A DNA stretch of 48,538 nucleotides from Microcaldota archaeon (GCA_030040895.1 JASHSJ010000018.1:1-48538); one strand, 5' to 3'. Positions 33,062-40,889 are shown, counted from the first letter of the stretch. The notes: generated by a model from the sequence alone, not told the origin. Program-made: numbers and translations.

Positions 33062-33824
33062 TCGAATCCAGTATTGCATGTGGATCCCTTTTTATGCCAT
33101 AGGCCTTGGCAAAATACTGGACTATGTTGCTTATATCGCGTCTTAGAAAGTCCATCGCCTTTGGATGCCGGGTTACAACAGCCTGCCCGAAGTCTATGAA
33201 CACGGGCTTTCCTTTGTCTATCAGTATATTGTACTCGCTCATGTCGCTGTGGACAAGGCCTGCCGTATACAGCTTTGCTATGTTCTTGATTATCAATGAT
33301 AGAACTGCATCCGGGTTTTCCAACTCTACATCTTTGAGCTGGGGGGCCGGGTTACCTGTTTCTGGATCCCCGACAAAAGAGAGCGCCAGTATGCTTCCAT
33401 TGAACATAATTGGTTTTGGCGCGCTGACCTTGGCCAACTGAGCAATTTCTAGATTTCCAAACTCCTTCCTGCACCACGTCATTATTATTCCGTATTTGCT
33501 CCTGCTTATCTTGCTGAATCTTGGATCTCCTAGTATGTATTCGTCCATCTTGTAGAACGATGACGTCTCTATCCTGAAGAACTTGAGTACTATGAACCTG
33601 CCAAACTTTGTTGCCTTCGAACCTGCGTCTGCAATATACAGATCTGCTTCCTTGCCTCTTGCTATTGGAAAGCCAAGCTTCTCCACAATGCCCTTGTTGA
33701 AGAACTTGCTGAGGAAGAGCATTGTCTTGTTATCAAAAACCCCTCCTGACTCTACCTTCACCTGCTCGCTGAGCATATGCTCTTCTCTTCCTGGTCTCTT
33801 CCTCTTGCTTCTCCTTTGCGACAT
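33036..33824 (-). CDS. rio1: RIO-type serine kinase, Rio1 group
   Basis: Atypical kinase/ATPase acting in small-subunit ribosome maturation. 262 residues. Nucleotide loop ARGKEADLY, lysine in FIVLKFFR, catalytic loop LVHSDMSEYNIL (Rio1 signature with S-E-Y-N), and metal motif VFIDFGQAV, then HPKAMDFLRRDISNIVQYF. N-terminal 30 residues are basic. TATA CATATATATTAG near 33856-33867. In many archaea rio1 adjoins the KH-protein and top6B genes; here those are about 11 kb away. Confidence 0.93.
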   Translation of the reverse strand: MSQRRSKRKRPGREEHMLSEQVKVESGGVFDNKTMLFLSKFFNKGIVEKLGFPIARGKEADLYIADAGSKATKFGRFIVLKFFRIETSSFYKMDEYILGDPRFSKISRSKYGIIMTWCRKEFGNLEIAQLAKVSAPKPIMFNGSILALSFVGDPETGNPAPQLKDVELENPDAVLSLIIKNIAKLYTAGLVHSDMSEYNILIDKGKPVFIDFGQAVVTRHPKAMDFLRRDISNIVQYFAKAYGIKRDPHAILDSITSQHQGK

Positions 33825-33938
33825 CTATATCATTACTGTGATGAATCTTCGTTACTAATATATATGTTCGTTATCAATGATTTATTCATTCTTTGCACAG
33901 TGCATTTGCTGATTTTGCGGTTTTTGCTGTGGGTCTAG

Positions 33939-35084
33939 ATGAAAAATATTTATGAAAACAGAAGGTACAAGCTGTATGCGATACTTCCCGTAGCCCTGCT
34001 TCTGATAAGCCTCTATTTCATACCAAAGATACCGCTGGATTCGACGCTAAGGGGAGGCATACAGGTGCAGCTGCAGACGAACCAGACGATCAACACGCAG
34101 AATCTTACTAATTACATAAATTCCAAGGTGTCACAGGCACAGGCAAGCGTTCTTATATCGCCAGGAGGGGTATCAGTTACAATAGCCACAAATTCGAGCC
34201 TTGCAAACGCGCAGGATATTCTAGTCAATCTTTACGGTGCAGATTCCAACTATTCGCAGCAGGCAGTATTTGTTGCTACATACCAGAATGCACTAAGGTC
34301 TGGGCCAAATGTGACTGCGCAAGCGGCACTTAATTCATCACTTGCTAACGAGAGCCGGATAGCAGTCTACATGGCAGGGCAGACGCAGTTGCTCATGTCT
34401 ACGCTCAGCCCATTCCTGGCAAGTGGCACATATCCTTACAATGCGACAAACCCGACTTCAATGCTCGCAGCGGCTAACAATGCATATTCAGACGCATCTT
34501 CTGTTTACAAATCACAGGTAATATCAGTATTGCAGCAAGCGGTGCAGTTCTCATCATATTCGTATGATGAAGTGACCCCCACACTCGGCACATACTTCCT
34601 GCAGCAGATGGAATACATAATTATAGCCGCGTTCATAATAGTCGCCGTAGCCGTCTTCTTCATATTCAGGACTCCGATCCCATCGCTCGCCGTGGTGTTT
34701 GGCGCTGGCAATGACATACTGGTTGCACTCGGGGCTATGGGTGCATTCGGCATACCGCTTGGAGTGGCATCTATAGGGGGACTTCTCATGCTGATAGGAT
34801 TTTCAATAGATACTGACATGCTTTCAGCCATCAGGATAATAAAGAGGACGGAGGGAACGCCAACGGACAGGGCTTTCTCGACAATGAAGACCGGCCTTAC
34901 CATGACGTCGGCTGCAATAATATCGTTTGGAATTCTTCTCATAGTTTCATACTTCGCTTTCATACCAACATACTACGAGATCGCCAGCGTAGTGATATTC
35001 GGGCTGATAGCCGACGTGTTCACAACATGGTTCGGCAATACTGTAATGGTGTTGTGGTACAAGCAGAGAAAGGAGTCGATATAA
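33939..35084 (+). CDS. secF: Protein-export membrane protein SecF
   Basis: 381 residues, RND-like accessory of the Sec translocon that uses the proton or ion gradient late in export. TM1 (LYAILPVALLLISLYFI), then IPLDSTLRGGIQVQL (the RGG segment after TM1) and an extracytoplasmic domain of ~170 residues. Five further TMs follow, with LMLIGFSIDTDMLSAIRIIK, the archaeal SecF signature. The ectodomain carries sequons and a long insertion compared with bacterial SecF. Stop TAA overlaps the secD ATG by one base, so they are co-translated. Confidence 0.9.
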   Translation: MKNIYENRRYKLYAILPVALLLISLYFIPKIPLDSTLRGGIQVQLQTNQTINTQNLTNYINSKVSQAQASVLISPGGVSVTIATNSSLANAQDILVNLYGADSNYSQQAVFVATYQNALRSGPNVTAQAALNSSLANESRIAVYMAGQTQLLMSTLSPFLASGTYPYNATNPTSMLAAANNAYSDASSVYKSQVISVLQQAVQFSSYSYDEVTPTLGTYFLQQMEYIIIAAFIIVAVAVFFIFRTPIPSLAVVFGAGNDILVALGAMGAFGIPLGVASIGGLLMLIGFSIDTDMLSAIRIIKRTEGTPTDRAFSTMKTGLTMTSAAIISFGILLIVSYFAFIPTYYEIASVVIFGLIADVFTTWFGNTVMVLWYKQRKESI

Positions 35085-36661
35085 TGGCCAAGATTAGCGA
35101 TTATTTGAAGGACAGGAGGATAATAACGCTAGTTGTAATAGTAGTGGCTCTGGCTGGCCTCGACTATTATTATGGAATTCATTTTGGGATAGAGTTCGTT
35201 GGCGGCACCCAGATACCGCTGCAGCTGCAATCCCCAGTCAATGTAACAACCATGAGCGCACTAATATCAGCCCTTCAACAAAGGCTCTCTACTTTCGGAC
35301 TGCAGGAAGTAACCGTTGAGGGCATAGGAAGCTCGGAGGTTTATGTGATCATACCAAAGGCATCGCAGAGCCAGATAAACCAGACCATAAGCCTGATACA
35401 ATCGCAAGGAAGATTTGACGGCATAGTCAATGGAAGGGAGGCGATCAATGGCAGCTCCATACTCAGAGACAGCATAGGAATAGTGCCGACGCAGATAGAG
35501 AATGGAAGTGCAGTCTGGCAAGTAGATTTTTACATCGCAACATCTGCTGAGCGGCCGTTCGCAAGCGCTGTATTCGGCCAGGCAAACCAACCCCTTTACA
35601 TGTTCCTTGACAGGCCGACAAATGCAATAATACTAATGAACTCAAGCCAGCTTGGCGTTACAACAGCAAGTGGCTCAGGCGCCAGCGCAGCGCTGACAGC
35701 CATCCAGAGGGCGTTGCTGTTTGGCAACCAGACAATACCAGTCATAGTGGTAGGGTCTGACAATGCAAGTATAGCGAGCGCAAAAACCTTCTTCGCCAAC
35801 AACCAGGGCAAGTACAATACAGTATTCGCGAGCAGCAACATAAACTCTACACTTATAAGCTACATAGAAGGCATGAACTACACGGTCAAGCTGGTCAGCA
35901 AGGAAAACATGACGCCGACATATTTCAACCCACTTGCAAACCAGACAGACGTTTCATCATGGCCGCTGGTCGGGCTGCTCAATGCGCCAATATTATCTCC
36001 ATCAATAACAAACGGCAATGTTAGCAACAGCTATCAGATAAGCGGAGCTGCGCCATCAACACTCTCCGGGGCTGCCGCTGCAGCATACTCAACCAACCAG
36101 AGCAAGACTATAGCAAGCATATTGAGCGGAGGGGCCCTTCCAGTCGCGGTCATACCAGGAACTCCAACGGTAATACCGCCAACTCTTGGAACTCACTTCC
36201 TGAACATAAGTGCGATAGCGGGAATCGCAGCTGTCGTGGCGGTATCGCTTTTCATAACCATTAGATACAAGAGATTGTTCCTAGTTGCGCCAATACTCCT
36301 GACCACCGCGATGGAGCTGTTTATCATACTATCCGTCATAGGCCTCATAGGAACCATCGATCTGTCAGCGGTTGCCGGAATGATAGCCGTAATAGGAACA
36401 GGAGTTGACGCCCAGATAATAATAACGGACGAGATAATAGCCAAGAAGGTAGATCTGTCCGGATCCATGCTGCTGGGAAAGGCCTTCTACATTGTGTGGA
36501 CGGACGCTGCGCTGCTGATAATTGCAATGCTGCCGCTGTTCCTGTCAACTTCACTGGTAGATGTAATCGGGTTCTCAGAGGCAACAATATTCGGTGCGCT
36601 ACTCAGCGTCTTGATAACCAGGCCGGCATACGGAGCGATAATAAGCAAGAGATATTCGTAA
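35084..36661 (+). CDS. secD: Protein-export membrane protein SecD
   Basis: 525 residues from ATG 35084. TM1 (IITLVVIVVALAGLDYYY), GIEFVGGTQIPLQLQ after it, a large extracytoplasmic P1 domain (~300 residues, many sequons), then TMs 2-6 with AVIGTGVDAQIIITDEII, the SecD TM4 signature. Works with SecF and SecYEG. Gene order secF-secD is the usual archaeal one. The frame upstream of ATG 35084 lies inside secF. Confidence 0.92.
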   Translation: MAKISDYLKDRRIITLVVIVVALAGLDYYYGIHFGIEFVGGTQIPLQLQSPVNVTTMSALISALQQRLSTFGLQEVTVEGIGSSEVYVIIPKASQSQINQTISLIQSQGRFDGIVNGREAINGSSILRDSIGIVPTQIENGSAVWQVDFYIATSAERPFASAVFGQANQPLYMFLDRPTNAIILMNSSQLGVTTASGSGASAALTAIQRALLFGNQTIPVIVVGSDNASIASAKTFFANNQGKYNTVFASSNINSTLISYIEGMNYTVKLVSKENMTPTYFNPLANQTDVSSWPLVGLLNAPILSPSITNGNVSNSYQISGAAPSTLSGAAAAAYSTNQSKTIASILSGGALPVAVIPGTPTVIPPTLGTHFLNISAIAGIAAVVAVSLFITIRYKRLFLVAPILLTTAMELFIILSVIGLIGTIDLSAVAGMIAVIGTGVDAQIIITDEIIAKKVDLSGSMLLGKAFYIVWTDAALLIIAMLPLFLSTSLVDVIGFSEATIFGALLSVLITRPAYGAIISKRYS

Positions 36662-36667
36662 GGTGTT
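36662..36667 (+). promoter_or_regulatory. Ribosome binding site GGTGTT pointing to an ATC start
   Basis: AAGGTGTT-CTT-ATC directly after the secD stop. No ATG, GTG or TTG exists in this frame between the secD stop and the first zinc-finger cysteine. With the recurrent three-base gap the start is ATC 36671. Confidence 0.45.
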
Positions 36668-36670
36668 CTT

Positions 36671-37318
36671 ATCATAAGGTATTGCCCGACCTGCAACAGG
36701 TCAAGCAACGATATCAGGTTCATCGGCGAGTTCTGCGAAGCGTGCGCGATAAAGAAGATAGAAAAAGGAATTAAGAGATCAGTGAAGCTGAAATACTGCA
36801 AGAGGTGCGGCAGAATCGGCACCCCGCTGGGGATGAGGGCAATAACAAATGAAGCACTGGGGCTTGCGCTTGCAAAAGAGCTGTTCAGCTCGAAGTGCCG
36901 GGTAAAGGTAAGATCTTTTGAGCATGGAAACGCAAAAGTCGAAGTGGAAGGATATAAGGTTGATGAAGACAGCATCAACTTCCCGCTCGACCTTGAAGTG
37001 GCAATGATTCATGAGATATGCCAGGATGACTACAGGAGGAGCTCGGGTTATTACGAAGCAATAGTCCAGATTCGCGGCAACGCAGATAAAGCCCAGAGAC
37101 TGTTCAAAAGGATAGACAAGTTCCTTGCCGCAAGAGGGGCATTCATAGGCAAGGTAGAAACAAAGGAGCTTACCGGCATGGATCTCTATGTCAGCGACAA
37201 GGCGTTATTGAACGACTTCATGAAAAGAACCAAGACAAAGTCGAAGAGATCATACACGCTCTATAGCGTCAAGGGCGGCAAGAGGATATTCAGAAACACA
37301 TACCTAGTGGAGCTCTAA
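36671..37318 (+). CDS. NMD3-like zinc-binding ribosome biogenesis protein
   Basis: 215 residues if started at ATC 36671. The N-terminus IRYCPTCNRSSNDIRFIGEF, CEAC and then YCKRCGRIGTP provides three CxxC pairs typical of the NMD3 zinc domain (COG1499). LALAKELF, VEVEGYKVDEDSINFPLDLE and the late SYTLYSVKGGKRIFRNTYLV are also family-like. NMD3 joins the large ribosomal subunit; archaeal versions have no nuclear export tail. The first ATG-free 37 codons were missed by start-codon rules: the next GTG (36782) would remove two CxxC pairs, which is improbable. Confidence 0.75.
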   Translation: MIRYCPTCNRSSNDIRFIGEFCEACAIKKIEKGIKRSVKLKYCKRCGRIGTPLGMRAITNEALGLALAKELFSSKCRVKVRSFEHGNAKVEVEGYKVDEDSINFPLDLEVAMIHEICQDDYRRSSGYYEAIVQIRGNADKAQRLFKRIDKFLAARGAFIGKVETKELTGMDLYVSDKALLNDFMKRTKTKSKRSYTLYSVKGGKRIFRNTYLVEL

Positions 37319-37320
37319 CC

Positions 37321-37674
37321 CTAATTTATCACTCTTACCTGCTTGCTCACTTTCTTCTTGAAAGCGGCTTTTATCATGTTAAAAGCGAGCCTGTCTTCTC
37401 CGTGTTCCTTGTACCTTGTTGGAATGCCTATCACAGCATTGCAATCATTGCATACGAGCTTAGGCATTTCCTTGACATAGCTAATTCCTTCCGATAGGTA
37501 GTGCTTTGGGTATATGATCCTATCTGCATAGCATCTCAGCAATGGCCCCGGACCATCCTTCTGGTATATTATTACAACGTTGTTGCACTTGTTGCAGAAA
37601 ACGTCCAATGCTTTTGAACCGCCTCCGCGCCTTGCACTGAATCTATCCCTCTTGAGTTTGACCCTGATCATCAT
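37321..37674 (-). CDS. Small zinc-ribbon protein, function unknown
   Basis: 117 residues from ATG 37674 (or the adjacent 37671). Basic N-terminus (MIRVKLKRDRFSARRGGG), then VFCNKCNNVVIIYQK and LVCNDCNAVIGIPTRY, two CxxC pairs that probably form one zinc ribbon, with RCYADRIIYPKHY between. The C-terminus is basic (KAAFKKKVSKQVRVIN). Looks nucleic-acid or ribosome binding. Starts two bases after the pilin stop, so it belongs to the CBS-pilin operon. Convergent with the NMD3-like gene, two bases apart. Confidence 0.7.
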   Translation of the reverse strand: MMIRVKLKRDRFSARRGGGSKALDVFCNKCNNVVIIYQKDGPGPLLRCYADRIIYPKHYLSEGISYVKEMPKLVCNDCNAVIGIPTRYKEHGEDRLAFNMIKAAFKKKVSKQVRVIN

Positions 37675-37676
37675 AA

Positions 37677-38153
37677 CTAGGACGGAATTATGTACACACA
37701 CGATGCAGACGGCGCTGGCGGGCATGCGCTCTGGGCGCTTACATTGACAAGATAAGTCCCGGCTGCCGTTATTCCCTCCAGATTGCCACTTACATTTATT
37801 GGGGTGTACGCAGTAACGTAGCTCTGGCCTGCGTTCGTATTTACAACCAATACTATCTCGTGGCCAACTATGTTATTCGTGCCTCCGACATAGATATTTG
37901 AGACCCCTTGTGGTATTTGGATGAGGACCAGCTGTTTCGCTGGCGCTCCCTGGGATCCGACAGTAGCTGATATGCTTGCAAGTTTGCTGGCCGTTGCCTG
38001 AGCCTCTGTTGTTGATAGCGTGGAAGTCGAATTTGCAATCTGGATGAATGCGAGAACTACTATGGGGAGCAGTATTATCAATCCGAATGACAGTGTTACC
38101 AGCAGTTCAAGGCTTGACTGCGCTCTCTTTGTCTTGATTGTGAACATGGTCAT
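37677..38153 (-). CDS. Type IV pilin-like protein with class III signal peptide
   Basis: 158 residues. KTKRAQSSLELLVTLSFG followed by a hydrophobic helix (IILLPIVVLAFIQIA) is the archaeal class III signal (DUF361-like QSSLE), cut by a prepilin peptidase before Q. The rest is a small extracytoplasmic beta domain ending in a Cys-containing tail (SACPPAP, SCVYIIPS). Could form or prime pili, or be a minor pilin. Start ATG 38153 overlaps the upstream CBS gene stop by four bases (ATGA), showing translational coupling. No pilus ATPase is in the window. Confidence 0.8.
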   Translation of the reverse strand: MTMFTIKTKRAQSSLELLVTLSFGLIILLPIVVLAFIQIANSTSTLSTTEAQATASKLASISATVGSQGAPAKQLVLIQIPQGVSNIYVGGTNNIVGHEIVLVVNTNAGQSYVTAYTPINVSGNLEGITAAGTYLVNVSAQSACPPAPSASCVYIIPS

Positions 38154-39292
38154 TCCTGGTTTTCTGATGTGCCTCCCTGGGTTCTCCACATCTTTATGCT
38201 GATCTCCTTTTCCTTCTTGAGGTTATTCTCAAGGGTTCTGATCGTGTCAGAGAATGTCCTCTCGAATATATGGCCAGTCTTGTACACGCTGACACTCGAA
38301 CCCTTCCCAAATGACACTCTTGCGTGTATGTCATATGAATTGCTCTTGAACTTCCTGATAACCACGCTTACGTAGTTTATCTTTATGTTCTTCATGCGCT
38401 CTGCCTTCTTGAGAAATGATTTGAGCGCTTCCCTTGCCTCGTCCTCGTAGATGTACGTTGCTTGGTCCAATCCTGATATGAAGATCTTGCTGCCAACATC
38501 GCTCTGAGACGCCATGACACCGGTTATTATGTCTAGTTCGGTGAGTATGCCAGCTGGCTTGCCGTTCTTTGTTATTATTATTGATGATATATTGTTCTCA
38601 ACCAGTGCCCTTGCGGCATCTGACAGTGGCTTCTTCGCGTCTATTGTCATTGGATTTGATAGGGCTATGCTGCTGACCACAATGTTCGACGGGGAATACG
38701 TTGAGCTTTTCATTTCGGGCAGGCGCTCCGATACGCGCGCAATGTTGTGCACCATGTCATAACTAGTGAGCACGCCCACAAACCTGTCTTTTTCAAAAAC
38801 GGCCAGTCTGTCTATCTTGTGCTTCTTCATCGCAGACCTTGCCTGCGTGACAGTGGATGCTGCATCGATTCCTATTAGCGGATACGACATAACATCTTCG
38901 GTGGACATTCCTGATAGCATGCCCTTTGAAAGGAGCACCTTTATCATGGTCGGGCGCATGACCAGGCCTATGACCTTGTCGTTCTTTGAGAATGGAAGTG
39001 CTCTCGTCCTGTTCTTGTAGAAATAATAAAGGGCATCGTTTATCTCGGTGCTGCTGGTTATTGTTGGAACTCTCAGCGATATCCTTCCCGCCCTGTCCTT
39101 CTTGTCCAGCCTGAAATCCTGAATATGCCTGTATATCGCATATGAATCTATGATTCCGGAGTATGCGCCGCTCCTCGTGATTATCACGGCAGAATTCTCG
39201 AGCGCAGGAGTTAGTACCTTCGTAAGCGGGGTATTTTCATCGAACGACGGTACTTTTGATGCAAGCCCATCTGGTATAGTATCCCTTGGCAT
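38150..39292 (-). CDS. Four-CBS-domain protein with C-terminal HPF/S30AE-like segment
   Basis: 380 residues from ATG 39292. Four CBS motifs in two pairs: around VPSFDENTPLTKVL/GIID, ITSSTEINDALYYF/VIGLVM, IGIDAASTVTQARSAMKK/FVGVLTSYDM, and MTIDAKKPLSDAARAL/GILTELDII. These bind adenine nucleotides as sensors. The last ~95 residues (FISGLDQATYIYEDEAR, INYVSVVIRKF, YDIHARVSFG, FSDTIRTLENNLKKEKE) have the strand-helix order and D-x-x-x-x-L-x-x-x-L-K-K-E-K ending of S30AE/HPF ribosome-hibernation domains. Ribosome control by nucleotide level is an inference. Confidence 0.75.
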   Translation of the reverse strand: MPRDTIPDGLASKVPSFDENTPLTKVLTPALENSAVIITRSGAYSGIIDSYAIYRHIQDFRLDKKDRAGRISLRVPTITSSTEINDALYYFYKNRTRALPFSKNDKVIGLVMRPTMIKVLLSKGMLSGMSTEDVMSYPLIGIDAASTVTQARSAMKKHKIDRLAVFEKDRFVGVLTSYDMVHNIARVSERLPEMKSSTYSPSNIVVSSIALSNPMTIDAKKPLSDAARALVENNISSIIITKNGKPAGILTELDIITGVMASQSDVGSKIFISGLDQATYIYEDEAREALKSFLKKAERMKNIKINYVSVVIRKFKSNSYDIHARVSFGKGSSVSVYKTGHIFERTFSDTIRTLENNLKKEKEISIKMWRTQGGTSENQE

Positions 39293-39320
39293 TAAACCAC
39301 AACACTTTGGATTAGCAAAC

Positions 39321-39333
39321 AAAATATAAATAC
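39321..39333. promoter_or_regulatory. Shared TATA core for tRNA-Cys and the CBS gene
   Basis: AAAATATAAATAC; on the minus strand GTATTTATATTTT. About 30 bases before tRNA-Cys and about 35 before CBS ATG 39292. Confidence 0.55.
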
Positions 39334-39356
39334 TAAGGGCTATAAAGATGAGTTGT

Positions 39357-39427
39357 GCCAGGATGGCAGAGCGGCTATGCGCCCGCCTGCAGAGCGGAGA
39401 AGGGGGATTCGACTTCCCCTCCTGGCT
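39357..39427 (+). tRNA. tRNA-Cys(GCA)
   Basis: Acceptor GCCAGGA/TCCTGGC, anticodon stem core CCGC/GCGG with loop CTGCAGA (anticodon GCA), T-stem GGGGA/TCCCC with loop TTCGACT, discriminator T73 as expected for Cys. 71 bases, no CCA. The first anticodon-stem pair appears mismatched (C-A). Followed by a T-run (CTTTTTGC). Confidence 0.93.
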
Positions 39428-39530
39428 TTTTGCTTATTTATACAGGAATAAAATGGTCGAAAATTCACGCCAAAGTTCCCGTAAAACCAATACTTTAAAT
39501 ACGTATCTTTCGTAGTAATCGCGTGATATT

Positions 39531-39785
39531 ATGCACAAGACATTGAAGATAATAGCTGGACTAGTAATACTTGGAGCAGGCGCAGCAGTGGCATGGCAGA
39601 GTTACAACACGTATTCGACGTGCAACACGCTTGGAGGCCAGATATCAACATTCCTGAACTCGATAATCGGCGGTGGAGCAGCGCAAGCATGTTACAACGC
39701 ACAGATCCTTACAATTGCAGGAGTCATAGTGGCAATAGTGGGACTTGCGGTCTTGTTCCTGGCATTCAGGAGCAAGGATAAGTGA
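39531..39785 (+). CDS. Small two-TM membrane protein
   Basis: 84 residues. TM1 (IIAGLVILGAGAAVAWQSY) and TM2 (ILTIAGVIVAIVGLAVLFLA) surround a loop with two cysteines (YSTCNTLGG, AQACYNA) that could pair outside. Short basic tail RSKDK. TATA ACTTTAAATAC at 39492-39502 and ribosome site CGTGAT-ATT-ATG. First of a run of very small genes on the same strand. Function unknown. Confidence 0.7.
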   Translation: MHKTLKIIAGLVILGAGAAVAWQSYNTYSTCNTLGGQISTFLNSIIGGGAAQACYNAQILTIAGVIVAIVGLAVLFLAFRSKDK

Positions 39786-39789
39786 AGGC

Positions 39790-39987
39790 ATGGCTGACAA
39801 GTGTGTTATTTGCGGGAAAAGCGCGCCGAAGTACGTGTCTAATCCCAGCCATCCCGGCAAGAAGGTCTGCGTGAACTGCCTGAATGGCCTGGTGTTTAAC
39901 GCAGGAACACTCAATGAGGCGATGGAGCCGATAACATCGGCCTTCAACAAGGCATTGAAGGACATAAAGGAAGGGATGGAAAAGTAA
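39790..39987 (+). CDS. 65-aa zinc-finger protein
   Basis: ATG 39790, four bases after the preceding stop. CVICGKSAPKYVS and KVCVNCLNGLVF give two CxxC pairs for one zinc ion. The last ~30 residues form an acidic amphipathic helix (MEPITSAFNKALKDIKEGME). Cytosolic; function unknown. Probably co-transcribed with the membrane protein genes on either side. Confidence 0.65.
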   Translation: MADKCVICGKSAPKYVSNPSHPGKKVCVNCLNGLVFNAGTLNEAMEPITSAFNKALKDIKEGMEK

Positions 39988-39996
39988 CACGATTAT

Positions 39997-40002
39997 GGTG
40001 AT
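39997..40002 (+). promoter_or_regulatory. Ribosome binding site GGTGAT before the 71-aa membrane protein
   Basis: GGTGAT-ATT-ATG, identical in layout to the site before the peroxiredoxin gene. Confidence 0.65.
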
Positions 40003-40005
40003 ATT

Positions 40006-40221
40006 ATGGCAACAAAGCAAAGGAAAACAACTAAGTCAACAACTACAAAGAAGAAGAACAACACGTACAGAGTTATCGCAGGCGCGATAATGATCATAAT
40101 AGGACTGGTGCTCATGATAATGAACTTGTCAGGGCTCCTGCTCGCGCTAGTGGGACTTGTGTTAGTGTACTTCGGTTACAAGGTACTTGGAGGAATGCCA
40201 ACAAGCTTCATAACCCCATAA
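40006..40221 (+). CDS. Small membrane protein with Lys/Thr-rich tail
   Basis: 71 residues. The first 20 are Lys/Thr-rich (KQRKTTKSTTTKKKNN), cytoplasmic. A TM hairpin follows (VIAGAIMIIIGLVLMIM and LLLALVGLVLVYFGYKVL), then a short tail. Third of the small-gene run. No functional motif; the basic tail could contact nucleic acid or ribosome at the membrane. Confidence 0.65.
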   Translation: MATKQRKTTKSTTTKKKNNTYRVIAGAIMIIIGLVLMIMNLSGLLLALVGLVLVYFGYKVLGGMPTSFITP

Positions 40222-40228
40222 GATTTAC

Positions 40229-40300
40229 ATGGCTCATCTATCAAAGTCGAGGGCCGTAAGGGCTAGGAGGAGGAGGGCGAAGCGTAGGCTTGCTAAGTAG
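40229..40300 (+). CDS. 23-aa Arg/Lys-rich peptide, possibly an eL41-like ribosomal protein
   Basis: ATG 40229 to TAG 40298-40300, seven bases after the preceding stop. The peptide starts MAHLSKSRAVRARRRR and ends AKRRLAK: over half its residues are Arg or Lys, with regular Ala/Leu that would make one basic helix. This size and composition recall ribosomal protein eL41 (about 25 residues) or other tiny rRNA-binding peptides, but the sequence does not match the eL41 pattern I know. Its position in a run of genes and clean ORF support translation. It could instead be chance. Confidence 0.45.
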   Translation: MAHLSKSRAVRARRRRAKRRLAK

Positions 40301-40302
40301 TG

Positions 40303-40758
40303 CTATACGTCCAGCACTACGCTTACTTCGAAGTTGTGGCTCTTATCAGTATAGTCTATCCCTGATTCTCTGAACTTAAGGTCGAACTTTGAAACTCCTT
40401 TTACTTCTAGCTTTGACAAGGCTGGTTTCTTTGGCTTGGCAAGGCATTCCGCAAAGAAAAGGTATTCCTTCCTATAAAACTTGTAGAAAGGCTTTTCCAC
40501 TTTGTAGGCAAATAGCCCTTCAGCCTCGACCTTAGAGAGCGCTTGTTGCAGCGTCTCCCAGACCAAGCCTGTTGTATCACTTGACTTGGCTTCTATCTTG
40601 ATCCTCTGGATGGTTCCAGGGTCCTTGGCCACTTTCTTTATGTCTGCAATCGTATCGAACATCGCAAGAAGCGCATTCTCAAAGAGGTCATCAAAGTCAT
40701 CGGCATAAGCAACGAACTCAACGTCAGCAGTATGATCAAGATATCTGTAGCCTTCCAT
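40303..40758 (-). CDS. Archease (tRNA-splicing ligase cofactor)
   Basis: Accelerates guanylylation and turnover of the RtcB tRNA ligase. 151 residues from ATG 40758. YRYLDHTADVEFVAYADDFD is the archease N-terminal signature with the metal-binding Asp/His region, followed by LFENALLAMFDTIAD; the C-terminal strand SHNFEVSVVLDV ends at the usual Asp. An RtcB gene is not in the window, but an intron-containing tRNA is. TATA ACATTTATAG at 40781-40790 makes it leaderless and removes the five-residue TTG extension. Confidence 0.9.
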   Translation of the reverse strand: MEGYRYLDHTADVEFVAYADDFDDLFENALLAMFDTIADIKKVAKDPGTIQRIKIEAKSSDTTGLVWETLQQALSKVEAEGLFAYKVEKPFYKFYRKEYLFFAECLAKPKKPALSKLEVKGVSKFDLKFRESGIDYTDKSHNFEVSVVLDV

Positions 40759-40880
40759 GAATTCACTCTCCAACTATAAGCTATAAATGTTAACTAATAA
40801 TAAATAAGTGTCCGATGAAGAAAAGAGTAACTACTGATACTTGATGATACCCATATCGGCTGAGGACAAGCTTGTTTATT

Positions 40881-40886
40881 GGTGGC
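40881..40886 (+). promoter_or_regulatory. Ribosome binding site GGTGGC before the Nudix-UDG TTG start
   Basis: GGTGGC-ACT-TTG (TTG at 40890). The three-base gap favours this over TTG 40872, and the protein then begins right at the Nudix domain. Confidence 0.5.
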
Positions 40887-40889
40887 ACT

